Of a stretch of 64,000 nt of DNA, positions 44,615-51,731 are shown piece after piece. The notes below the pieces were generated by a model. That model was not told the origin of the DNA. It saw nothing but the letters and a program-made list of their open reading frames with translations, and made no database searches. Within the stretch, counting starts at the first letter, position 1, and each line of letters opens with the position of its first letter. Origin of the DNA: Burkholderiales bacterium JOSHI_001 (GTDB lineage Bacteria; Pseudomonadota; Gammaproteobacteria; Burkholderiales; Burkholderiaceae_C); the NCBI GenBank assembly GCA_000244995.1, contig CM001438.1:4692096-4756095 (forward strand). The letters run 5' to 3'. Both the position numbers and the translations under genes were made by a program.

Positions 44615-45514
44615 ATGTTTGAACTGGTTGTTCGTGCGCCGGAAAGCGCCGTGGAAGCGCTGTCCGACGCACTGATGGGTGAATGCGACGCGCTGTCGGT
44701 GTCGGTGGAAGACGCCGACGCCGGCACCGCGGCCGAGCAGGCCTTGTTCGGCGAACCCGGCATGCCGGCGCCCAAGCCGGGCTGGTCGCATTCGGTGCTG
44801 ACCGCGCTGTTCGAGACCGAGGAGGCGGCCACCGAGGCCGCCACGCTGCTCATGGCACAGGACGACGTGCAGTTGGAAGTGGCCGCGCTGCGCGAGGTGG
44901 CCGAGCAGGACTGGGTGCGCATCACGCAGTCGCAGTTCGCGCCGGTGGATGTCACGCCCACGTTCTGGATCGTACCCAGCTGGCACGAGGCGCCGGCCGC
45001 GGCACAAAAGGTGATTCGGCTGGACCCGGGCCTGGCCTTCGGCACCGGCACCCACCCCACCACGCGCATGTGCCTGCGCTGGATCGCCGCCCAAGCCGCC
45101 ACCTTGTCCCCGGGCTGGAAGCGCGTGCTGGACTACGGCTGCGGCTCGGGCATCCTGGCCATCGGCGCGGCGCTGCATGGCGCGCGCGGCATTGACGCGG
45201 TGGACATCGACCCGGCGGCCGTCACCGCCACCAACGACAACGCCCAGGCCAATGGCGTGACGCTCGCCGCCGGCCTGCCGGATGCGGCGCAAGGCACCTA
45301 TCCGCTGGTGCTGGCCAACATCCTGGCCACGCCCCTGAAACTGCTGGCCCCGCTGCTGGCCGGCCACCTGGCGCCCGGCGCCCACCTGGTGCTGGCCGGC
45401 ATCCTGGAACGCCAGGCCGACGAGTTGAAGGCGGCCTACGCGCCTTTCCTCGCGCTGTCGGTCAGCGACCAGGAAGATGGCTGGATCCTGATGACGGGCC
45501 AGCGCGCCCCTTGA
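44615..45514 (+). CDS. prmA: Ribosomal protein L11 methyltransferase
   Basis: This 299-residue SAM enzyme methylates ribosomal protein L11. The N-terminal substrate-recognition domain is followed by LDPGLAFGTGTHPTTRMCL, the SAM motif LDYGCGSGILAIGAALHGA near 170-190, and LANILATPLKLLAPLL. It lies six bases after accC, the usual accBC-prmA arrangement of Betaproteobacteria. Confidence 0.97.
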   Translation: MFELVVRAPESAVEALSDALMGECDALSVSVEDADAGTAAEQALFGEPGMPAPKPGWSHSVLTALFETEEAATEAATLLMAQDDVQLEVAALREVAEQDWVRITQSQFAPVDVTPTFWIVPSWHEAPAAAQKVIRLDPGLAFGTGTHPTTRMCLRWIAAQAATLSPGWKRVLDYGCGSGILAIGAALHGARGIDAVDIDPAAVTATNDNAQANGVTLAAGLPDAAQGTYPLVLANILATPLKLLAPLLAGHLAPGAHLVLAGILERQADELKAAYAPFLALSVSDQEDGWILMTGQRAP

Positions 45515-45563
45515 GCAGCCTGCGCCGGGAGCCGGTCGGCTCGCGTGGCATCATCGAAAAATC

Positions 45564-46550
45564 ATGAGTCTGGCCACCCGCTGCCCCGCCTGTGCCACGT
45601 CATTTCGGGTGGTGCAGGACCAGCTGAAGGTGTCGGCCGGCTGGGTGCGCTGCGGGCGCTGCGGCGAGGTGTTCAATGCGCTGGAGGCGCTGTTCGACCT
45701 GGACACCGAAGCCCCCGGCGCCACGGTCCAGGAAAACGGCCAGAACGTGGCTGAGACCGAGACCGTACGCCAGGCCGACGACCTGCAAACGGCATCGGCA
45801 CCTAACGCGCCAGCCCCGCAGCCCCCGGCGGCGGCACCCGAGCCCGCGCCCGAGGTGGCGCCTCTTCCCCCGCCCCCCCCACCACCCCCGCCCGCACCCC
45901 CGCCGCGCCAGCTGCCCACGGCGGTGAACGCGGACTTCATCCTGCCGGCGGGCGCCACGCTGATCACCGCCGTGCCGCCGGCCGCGGCCCCGGTCGCCGC
46001 CGAAGCCCCGGCGGCCGAACCCGGCCCGGACGCGCGCGAGCTGTCCTTCGTGCGCCGGGCGGAGCGCGCCGCACGCTGGCAGCGCCCGGGCATGCGCCTG
46101 CTGCTGTCCGTGCTGGCCCTGCTGGCCCTGGCCGGGCTGTTCGCGCAGAACCTGCTGGCCCAGCGCGACCTGGCCGCCGCCCGCTGGCCAGGGCTGCAAC
46201 CCGCGCTGGAACAGGCCTGCGCCTGGCTGGGCTGCCGGCTGCAGGCGCCGCGGCGCATCGAGCAACTGGCGGTGGAATCCAGCGGCTTCACCCGCGTGGA
46301 GGGCTCGCCGCTGTACCGCCTGACCCTGGTGCTGCGCAACAAGGCCGACCTGCCGCTGGCGCTGCCGGCGGTGGAGCTGGCCGTCACCGACCCGGCCGGC
46401 CAGCTGGTCAGCCGGCGCGTGCTGCTGCCCACCGAGCTGGGCGCCACGCAGGCGGCAATAGCCCCCGGCGCCGAGCTGCCGCTGCAGGCCCTGCTGGGTG
46501 CCGGTGAACGGCGCCTGGCGGGCTACACCGTCGAGATCTTCTACCCCTGA
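45564..46550 (+). CDS. DUF3426 zinc-ribbon membrane protein
   Basis: This 328-residue protein has an N-terminal MJ0042-type zinc ribbon (TRCPACATSFRVV...RCGRCGEVFNA). A long Ala/Pro-rich linker includes an uninterrupted run of nine Pro near residue 105. One transmembrane helix follows (LLLSVLALLALAGLFAQNLL). A C-terminal DUF3426 domain ends YTVEIFYP. It is usually found after prmA. Function is unknown. The Pro run is encoded by C-rich DNA with an unbroken stretch of eight C. Confidence 0.88.
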   Translation: MSLATRCPACATSFRVVQDQLKVSAGWVRCGRCGEVFNALEALFDLDTEAPGATVQENGQNVAETETVRQADDLQTASAPNAPAPQPPAAAPEPAPEVAPLPPPPPPPPPAPPPRQLPTAVNADFILPAGATLITAVPPAAAPVAAEAPAAEPGPDARELSFVRRAERAARWQRPGMRLLLSVLALLALAGLFAQNLLAQRDLAAARWPGLQPALEQACAWLGCRLQAPRRIEQLAVESSGFTRVEGSPLYRLTLVLRNKADLPLALPAVELAVTDPAGQLVSRRVLLPTELGATQAAIAPGAELPLQALLGAGERRLAGYTVEIFYP

Positions 46551-46592
46551 ACTGCTCCCTCAACCCCAACCGGCCTTGCGCCCTCCCCACCC

Positions 46593-47504
46593 ATGTCGGC
46601 ACTCATCTGCGGCTCGCTCGCCTTCGACACCATCACCAACTTCCCGGGCCGCTTCGCGCAGCAGATCCTGCCGGAACAGGTGCACATCCTGAACGTCAGT
46701 TTCCTGGTGCCCACGCTGCGGCGTGAATACGGCGGCTGCGCCGGCAACATCGCCTACACGCTGCGCCTGCTGGGCGGCACGCCGCTGGTGATGGCGGCGC
46801 TCGGCAACGACGGCGGCGACTACCTGGCGCGCCTGTCCGGCTGGGGCCTGGACACGTCCCTGGTGCGCCGCGCGAGCGACACCTACACCGCGCAGGCCAT
46901 CATCATCACCAACCAGGACAACAACCAGATCACCGCCTTCCACCCTGGCGCCATGTCGCAGGCCCATGAAACCGCCGTGCCCGCCGACCGCAGCGACATC
47001 GCGCTGGCCATCGTGGCGCCCGACGGCCGCGACGCCATGGTCCAGCACGCCGAACAACTGGCCGCGCGCCAGATCCCCTTCATCTTCGATCCGGGCCAGG
47101 GCCTGCCCATGTTCGACGGCACCGACCTGAAGCGCTTCATTTCGCAAGCCACCTGGGTGGCGGTGAACGACTACGAAGGCCGCATGCTGTGCGAACGCAC
47201 CGGCACCACGCTGGCCGAGCTGTCGCGCTCGCACCTGAAAGGCGTGATCGTCACGCTGGGCGCCGACGGCTGCGAGGTCTGGGTGGGCGGTGAGCGCACC
47301 CACGTGCCCGGCGTGGCCGCCAAGGCGGTGCTGGACCCCACCGGCTGCGGCGACGCCTTCCGCGGCGCGCTGCTGTACGGCCTGGAAAAGGGCTGGGACC
47401 TGGCGCGCTGCGTGGCCCTGGGCAACCGCGTCGGCGCGATCAAGATCGCCGAGCGCGGCGGGCAGAACCACGTCTTCGGCCCGGAGTTGCTGGCCAGCGC
47501 CTGA
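46593..47504 (+). CDS. PfkB-family carbohydrate (possibly adenosine-type) kinase
   Basis: This 303-residue ribokinase-fold kinase has the substrate-side motifs ICGSLAFDTIT and GGCAGNIAYTLRLLGG, a central FIFDPGQGLP, and the ATP/anion-hole motif DPTGCGDAFRGALLYGL near 245-262. The spacing and the GGCAGNIA motif resemble adenosine- or nucleoside-type PfkB kinases, but the substrate cannot be fixed from sequence. It follows the DUF3426 gene by 42 bp, a common arrangement in Burkholderiales. Confidence 0.88.
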   Translation: MSALICGSLAFDTITNFPGRFAQQILPEQVHILNVSFLVPTLRREYGGCAGNIAYTLRLLGGTPLVMAALGNDGGDYLARLSGWGLDTSLVRRASDTYTAQAIIITNQDNNQITAFHPGAMSQAHETAVPADRSDIALAIVAPDGRDAMVQHAEQLAARQIPFIFDPGQGLPMFDGTDLKRFISQATWVAVNDYEGRMLCERTGTTLAELSRSHLKGVIVTLGADGCEVWVGGERTHVPGVAAKAVLDPTGCGDAFRGALLYGLEKGWDLARCVALGNRVGAIKIAERGGQNHVFGPELLASA

Positions 47505-47544
47505 CACCCATCCAGGGGCTGTTGCGCGCACGCTGCAAGCCCTG

Positions 47545-47558
47545 CTGACTTGCGTCAA
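47545..47558 (+). promoter_or_regulatory. FNR/Anr-like dyad upstream of ompW
   Basis: CTGAC-TTGC-GTCAA, compared with the FNR consensus TTGAT-N4-ATCAA. The TCAA half is perfect and the TTGA half has one change. It lies about 130 bp before the ompW ATG. OmpW genes are oxygen-regulated through FNR in several Proteobacteria. No matching -10 is evident at the expected distance, so this is tentative. Confidence 0.35.
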
Positions 47559-47681
47559 AGGCCCGCCACGCCGATGCGCTGGCCGGGTGGGCCTTGAGCG
47601 ATGCCAACTGCACAAACACAGGCTTCCCGTTCAATGAGGCCACGGCCATGTGGCCGGCCATCTACGAACCGAGGAACCCCT

Positions 47682-48290
47682 ATGAACAAGCGCTGGCTCA
47701 TCGCCGCCGCGGCCCTGGCCGCTTTCACCACGGCCCAGGCGCAGGACACCGGCAACTGGATCGTGCGCGCACGCGCCGTGAATCTGGATGCAGCCAACAA
47801 GGACTCGACCGGCAACGACCTGTCGGTGAACAACAAGGTGATCCCGGAAGTGGACATCACCTACTTCTACACCCCGAACGTGGCCGTCGAACTGGTCCTC
47901 ACCTATCCGCAAAAGCACGACCTGCGTGCCGGCGGCGTCAACGTCGCCACCCTGAAGCACCTGCCGCCCACCCTGTCGGCGCAGTACCACTTCACCGGCC
48001 TGGGTGCATTCCGTCCCTACCTGGGCGCCGGCATCAACTACACCCACTTCTCGTCGGTGAACGTGACCGACCCGGGCCTGGCCGCGGCGGGCGCGTCCAT
48101 CAAGAAGAACAGCTATGGTCTGTCGCTGCAGGCCGGCGTGGACGTGCCGATGGGCGGCGGCTGGCTGCTGAACGTCGACATCAAGAAGGTTCAGATCAGC
48201 ACCAAGGTGCTGATCGCCGGCGTGGAGCAGCCTGGCAAGTTCAAGGTCGACCCGGTGCTGTTCGGCATCGGCGTCGGCAAGCGCTTCTGA
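47682..48290 (+). CDS. ompW: OmpW family outer-membrane protein
   Basis: This 202-residue protein has a signal peptide (KRWLIAAAALAAFTTAQA, cleavage before QD) and an eight-strand beta-barrel of the OmpW type. Landmarks are NWIVRARAVNL, TYFYTPNVAVELVLTYPQKH, HFTGLGAFRPYLGAGINYTH and the final FGIGVGKRF with the C-terminal Phe. GAGGA at a normal distance supports ATG 47682. It is followed by a clear rho-independent terminator. OmpW proteins form narrow hydrophobic channels. Confidence 0.95.
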   Translation: MNKRWLIAAAALAAFTTAQAQDTGNWIVRARAVNLDAANKDSTGNDLSVNNKVIPEVDITYFYTPNVAVELVLTYPQKHDLRAGGVNVATLKHLPPTLSAQYHFTGLGAFRPYLGAGINYTHFSSVNVTDPGLAAAGASIKKNSYGLSLQAGVDVPMGGGWLLNVDIKKVQISTKVLIAGVEQPGKFKVDPVLFGIGVGKRF

Positions 48291-48312
48291 TCTGCGCTTC
48301 GCCCAAGCAGAA

Positions 48313-48336
48313 AGGCCGCCCTCGGGCGGCCTTTTT
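48313..48336. terminator. Rho-independent terminator after ompW, probably bidirectional
   Basis: AGGCCGCC, loop CTCG, GGCGGCCT form a perfect 8-bp stem followed by TTTTT. On the opposite strand the stem is followed by TTTCT, so it can also end the convergent 5-FCL transcript, which stops at 48342. Confidence 0.9.
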
Positions 48337-48341
48337 CATGT

Positions 48342-48932
48342 TCACTCGGGGCGTTGCCAGAAAGCCCCTTGGTCGGTCAGCACCGCGTCCAGCGGCACGT
48401 CGTGCGGCTCGGCCTCCAGCCAGGGCACGTAGCCGTGGTGGTAGCCCACGCCCACGGTGTAGGGCTTGGGCTGCAGCGCCGCCAGCGTGCGGTCGTAGAA
48501 GCCACCGCCGTAGCCCAGGCGCACCCCGTTGCGGCCAAATCCCACGCAGGGCACCAACAGCATCTGCGGGTGGAACTCTTCGGTGTCCTTGGGCTTGGGG
48601 ATGCCGAAGGCGTCGTCTTCCATCGGGCAGCCCGGGTACCAGACATGGAAGCGCAACTGCTTGGTCTGGCGGTCGATCACCGGCAGGCCGATCTTGCGCC
48701 CCGCCCCGCCTTCGGTCCAGCGGTACAGCGCCGGCAGGGCGTCGAATTCGCCCTTGATGGGCCAGTACGCGCCGATGGTGTTTTCCTGCCGCGCCACCAG
48801 CCACACCCGCAGCACCTGCTGCAGGTGCACCGCGCACTGGTGGCGGTCCAGCATGGTCTGGCGCTCGGCCTGCAACTGGCGCCGCAGCGCCTGCTTGTCA
48901 CGCGGCGGGTTCAGGTTGAAGGGCAATGTCAT
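48342..48932 (-). CDS. 5-formyltetrahydrofolate cyclo-ligase
   Basis: This 196-residue ATP-dependent enzyme converts 5-formyl- to 5,10-methenyltetrahydrofolate. The N-terminal helix KQALRRQLQAERQTM is followed by IGAYWPIKGEFDALP, LLVPCVGFGRNGVRLGYGGG and FYDRTLAAL. ATG 48932 is chosen because CACAAT lies seven bases upstream in the pattern used by other genes here. An ATG at 48941 would add three residues. The gene is divergent from tfoX. Confidence 0.92.
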   Translation of the reverse strand: MTLPFNLNPPRDKQALRRQLQAERQTMLDRHQCAVHLQQVLRVWLVARQENTIGAYWPIKGEFDALPALYRWTEGGAGRKIGLPVIDRQTKQLRFHVWYPGCPMEDDAFGIPKPKDTEEFHPQMLLVPCVGFGRNGVRLGYGGGFYDRTLAALQPKPYTVGVGYHHGYVPWLEAEPHDVPLDAVLTDQGAFWQRPE

Positions 48933-48939
48933 GCGCTGC

Positions 48940-48945
48940 ATTGTG
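48940..48945 (-). promoter_or_regulatory. -10-like CACAAT before the 5-FCL gene
   Basis: CACAAT on the minus strand, seven bases before ATG 48932, the leaderless spacing. Confidence 0.35.
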
Positions 48946-48968
48946 CCCAATGGCGCCTGGGCGCGCCC

Positions 48969-48974
48969 TACACT
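48969..48974 (+). promoter_or_regulatory. -10 element TACACT before tfoX
   Basis: TACACT, eight bases, then ATG 48983. With the CACAAT of the divergent gene it gives two short promoters in a 50-bp space. Confidence 0.4.
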
Positions 48975-48982
48975 GCCCCACC

Positions 48983-49435
48983 ATGGCTGCCGACGCCGAA
49001 CTTGTGGCCCATTGCATGGAACTGCTGGGCGGCGCACCCCGGGTGCGGGGACGCCGCATGTTCGGCGGCCACGGTTTCTACGTGGACGACCTGTTCGTGG
49101 CGCTGCTGTCGTCCGAGCGGCTGTACCTGAAGGCCGACAACTGGGTGCAGCCCGATTTCGAGGCCGCCGGCTGCCAGCCCTTCCGTTACGCCGGCCATGA
49201 TGGCCAGGTGACCGTGATGGCCTACTGGACCGCCCCCGACGAGGCCATGGACTCGCCCGCGCTGATGCAGCCCTGGCTGCGCCTGGCCCTGGCCTCGGCG
49301 CTGCGTGCGGCGGCGGCCAAGGCCCCGGCGGCGGCACGCAAGCCCCGCGCGGCAGCGCCGAAGGCCCCGGCGCGCCAGCCCACCGCCCAGGACGCCAAAC
49401 CTGCCAAGGCGGGCCGCAAGACCGGCCGAGGCTGA
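48983..49435 (+). CDS. TfoX/Sxy-family protein with basic Ala/Lys tail
   Basis: This 150-residue protein has an N-terminal TfoX domain (MELLGGAPRVRGRRMFGGHG, FYVDDLFVALLSSERLYLKAD, FEAAGCQPFRY). The tail of about 45 residues is rich in Ala, Lys, Pro and Arg and looks like a histone H1-type DNA-binding extension. TfoX proteins promote competence gene expression in Haemophilus and Vibrio; here the role is inferred. The tail-coding part overlaps the opposite-strand DUF2917 open frame by 214 bp. Confidence 0.85.
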   Translation: MAADAELVAHCMELLGGAPRVRGRRMFGGHGFYVDDLFVALLSSERLYLKADNWVQPDFEAAGCQPFRYAGHDGQVTVMAYWTAPDEAMDSPALMQPWLRLALASALRAAAAKAPAAARKPRAAAPKAPARQPTAQDAKPAKAGRKTGRG

Positions 49436-49710
49436 TCGGCCAGGCTCAGGCGCCACTGCAGGCGGCTGGCGCCCAGGGCCGGCTGCCAGCTTTCCACCAC
49501 CGCGCCCGCGCCCTGGCCCAGCCACAGGCACTGGCCGGGCGCCAGCACATGGTCGGGGCCGCCGCCGTCCAGGGTCAGCCACACCGTGCCACTGCTCACC
49601 TGCAGCCAGCCGTCGCGCCGCGCGTGCAGCCGCAGGGGCTGGTCCAGCCGCAGTTCGCGCGCCACGGCGCCCAAGACCTGTTGTGCCGATGGTTGATGCA
49701 AAATCATCAT
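49222..49710 (-). CDS. DUF2917 family protein, 3' end antisense to tfoX
   Basis: This open frame has 162 codons. The first 90 residues match the DUF2917 pattern (LRLHARRDGWLQVSSGTVWLTLDG, then DHVLAPGQCLWLG), a small beta-rich domain of unknown function. The remaining 70 residues (Ala/Arg-rich) are antisense to the tfoX tail and have no family support, so the true C terminus may extend by chance up to the first stop. GGGAG lies just before the tandem ATGs; the second (49707) has the better spacing. It is divergent from the LysR regulator gene, which may control it. Confidence 0.72.
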   Translation of the reverse strand: MMILHQPSAQQVLGAVARELRLDQPLRLHARRDGWLQVSSGTVWLTLDGGGPDHVLAPGQCLWLGQGAGAVVESWQPALGASRLQWRLSLADQPRPVLRPALAGLASWAVGWRAGAFGAAARGLRAAAGALAAAARSAEARARRSQGCISAGESMASSGAVQ

Positions 49711-49804
49711 TCACTCCCGTTCGCAGCGGCCTGGAACTTCAAGCCACCATGCCAATGAGTTTGGGTGATCCGAGGTCAAACATCCAACGACTTCCGCGTC
49801 TGCC

Positions 49805-49827
49805 ATTCATTCACAAAACGCATGAAT
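49805..49827. promoter_or_regulatory. LysR-type operator (T-N11-A) overlapping the lysR start
   Basis: ATTCAT, 11 bases, ATGAAT form a perfect dyad fitting the LysR-type box. The right arm begins at the lysR ATG (49822). This position suits self-repression and control of the divergent DUF2917 gene. Confidence 0.5.
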
Positions 49828-50820
49828 AACCCGCGCCACCGCCCGCTCAGCCTGGACTTCCTGCGCGCCTTCGAGGCGGTGGCACGGCGCCTGTCCTTCA
49901 GCGCCGCGGCGCAGGAACTGCACCTCACGCAGTCGGCCGTCAGCCGGCAGATCAAGAGCCTGGAAGACGATCTGGGCACACCGCTGTTCCACCGCGGCAC
50001 GCGCCGGGTGGAACTGACCGGCGCGGGCCAAACCCTGCAGGCGGGCGTGCTGCCCCTGCTGACCAAGCTGGACCGCACGGTGCGTGACATCCGCCAGCGC
50101 GGCGCCCGCAAGCAGGTGAGCCTGTCCACCTTCGCGTCCTTCGCCACGCTGTGGCTGATGCCGCAGGTGGCGGAATTCCAGAAGACCCACCCCGACATCG
50201 ACATCCGCATCTCGGCCAGCGACCGCCTGATCGACCAGGACGACCCCGAACTGGACCTGCTGCTGCGCTACGGCCTGCCCGGCATTGCGCCGGCGGGGGC
50301 GCAGCCGCTGTTCAGCGAGGTGCTGTCGCCGGTGGCCAGCCCGCGCCTGCTGGAACAGGCCCAGGCGGGCCAGGCGCCGCCTTTGGCGCAGGTGGCCGAC
50401 CTGGCCCGCCACACCCTGCTGGAAGAGGACGACCCGCGCGCCACGGCGCAATACCTCAGCTGGCAGCGCTGGCTGACCGAGCAGGGCCAGCCCGACCTGG
50501 CGCCGCAGCGCTGGGTGTACCTGAACTACACCCACCAGCAGGTGCAGGGCGCGCTGGCCGGCCAGGGCGTGGCGCTGGCCCGCCTGGCCCTGGTGCACGA
50601 GCTGTTGGAGCGCGGCGAACTGGTGGAACCCTTCGGCCCGGCGCGGCGCCTGCACAGCCCGGCCGGCTACTGGCTCATCCGCACCCGGCGCGACGGCCCC
50701 GAACGCCCCGAGGTGCAGGCCCTGGCGGACTGGATCGCCCAGCGCGCCGCCGCCACCCGCCGTGCCATGGGCGGCAACGACACCAGCACGGCCGACGGCC
50801 ACCTGGGCGAAAGCGACTGA
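49822..50820 (+). CDS. LysR-family transcriptional regulator
   Basis: This 332-residue regulator has an N-terminal winged helix (LDFLRAFEAVARRLSFSAAAQ, then HLTQSAVSRQIKSLEDDLG) and a GcvA-like effector domain (LSTFASFATLWLMPQVAEFQ, then HPDIDIRISASDRLIDQDDPE). LNYTHQQVQGALAGQGVALARL is typical of the GcvA subgroup. The C-terminal 30 residues are low-complexity. It is divergent from DUF2917, a recurrent pair in Burkholderiales. The effector is unknown. Confidence 0.92.
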   Translation: MNNPRHRPLSLDFLRAFEAVARRLSFSAAAQELHLTQSAVSRQIKSLEDDLGTPLFHRGTRRVELTGAGQTLQAGVLPLLTKLDRTVRDIRQRGARKQVSLSTFASFATLWLMPQVAEFQKTHPDIDIRISASDRLIDQDDPELDLLLRYGLPGIAPAGAQPLFSEVLSPVASPRLLEQAQAGQAPPLAQVADLARHTLLEEDDPRATAQYLSWQRWLTEQGQPDLAPQRWVYLNYTHQQVQGALAGQGVALARLALVHELLERGELVEPFGPARRLHSPAGYWLIRTRRDGPERPEVQALADWIAQRAAATRRAMGGNDTSTADGHLGESD

Positions 50821-50947
50821 GACCCTTCGCGCCCGCCACCGATGCGCGCTGCGCATGGCGCCGATGCAAACAATGCACCCAGGGTCGGGCCCTGCTGGCC
50901 TAGCATCGGCGGCCCTTTTCCAAACACCCCTGCCAGAAAGGCGCGCG

Positions 50948-51646
50948 ATGCAACTGTTCATCGGCAACAAGAACTACTCGTCCTGGTCCATGCGGCCCTG
51001 GGTGCTGCTGCGCCACTTCAACATCCCTTTCGAAGAGGTGATGCTGTACTTCGACGACCTGCAAGCCGACGGCGCGTTCAAGCAGGCCATCAACGCCGTG
51101 TCCCCGGCCGGCCGCGTGCCGGTGCTGGTGGACGGCCCCCTGACCGTGTGGGACACCCTGGCCATCGCCGAAACCCTGGCCGAACGCTTCCCCCAGCACG
51201 CGATGTGGCCGCGCGACGCCGCCCAGCGCGCCCGCGCCCGCAGCCTGAGCGCCGAAATGCACAGCGGCTTCACCGGCCTGCGCAGCCACTGCACCATGAA
51301 CATCGAAGCCCACCTGCCCGAGGTGGGCGCACGCGTGTTGGCAGAACAAGCCTCGGTGCAGGCCGACCTGGCGCGCATCGTCGCCATGTGGACCGACGCC
51401 TTGCAGCGCAGCGGCGGGCCCTTCCTGTTCGGCGATTTCGGCATCGTGGACGCCTTCTACGCCCCGGTGGTGACGCGGCTTCGCACCTACGCGCTGCCCG
51501 TGCCGCCGGGGGTGGCCGACTACATGCGTGCCGTGCTGGCCAGCCCCGGCGTGGCGGCCTGGGAGAAGGACGCGCTGGCCGAGCACCGCTGGGTGGCCAT
51601 CGACGAACCCTACCGCCCCCGGCCTGCCAAGGCCGACCAACCCTAA
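50948..51646 (+). CDS. Glutathione S-transferase family protein
   Basis: This 232-residue GST has the thioredoxin-like N-terminal domain LFIGNKNYSSWSMRPWVLLR, with SPAGRVPVLVDG (cis-Pro) and VWDTLAIAETLAE. The all-helical C-terminal domain contains FGDFGIVDAFYAPV. The active residue is probably the Ser of the SSWSMRP motif. Substrate is unknown. AAAGG precedes ATG 50948. A likely -10 TAGCAT lies at about 50901, leaving a normal leader of some 40 bases. Confidence 0.92.
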   Translation: MQLFIGNKNYSSWSMRPWVLLRHFNIPFEEVMLYFDDLQADGAFKQAINAVSPAGRVPVLVDGPLTVWDTLAIAETLAERFPQHAMWPRDAAQRARARSLSAEMHSGFTGLRSHCTMNIEAHLPEVGARVLAEQASVQADLARIVAMWTDALQRSGGPFLFGDFGIVDAFYAPVVTRLRTYALPVPPGVADYMRAVLASPGVAAWEKDALAEHRWVAIDEPYRPRPAKADQP

Positions 51647-51731
51647 TCTCGGGGCAGCGCTGACGAAGGGGCTGCGCTACAGTGGTTTGAAGCCCGGCGC
51701 GTCCCCGCGCCGCGAAAGTCCAAACCCCTTC

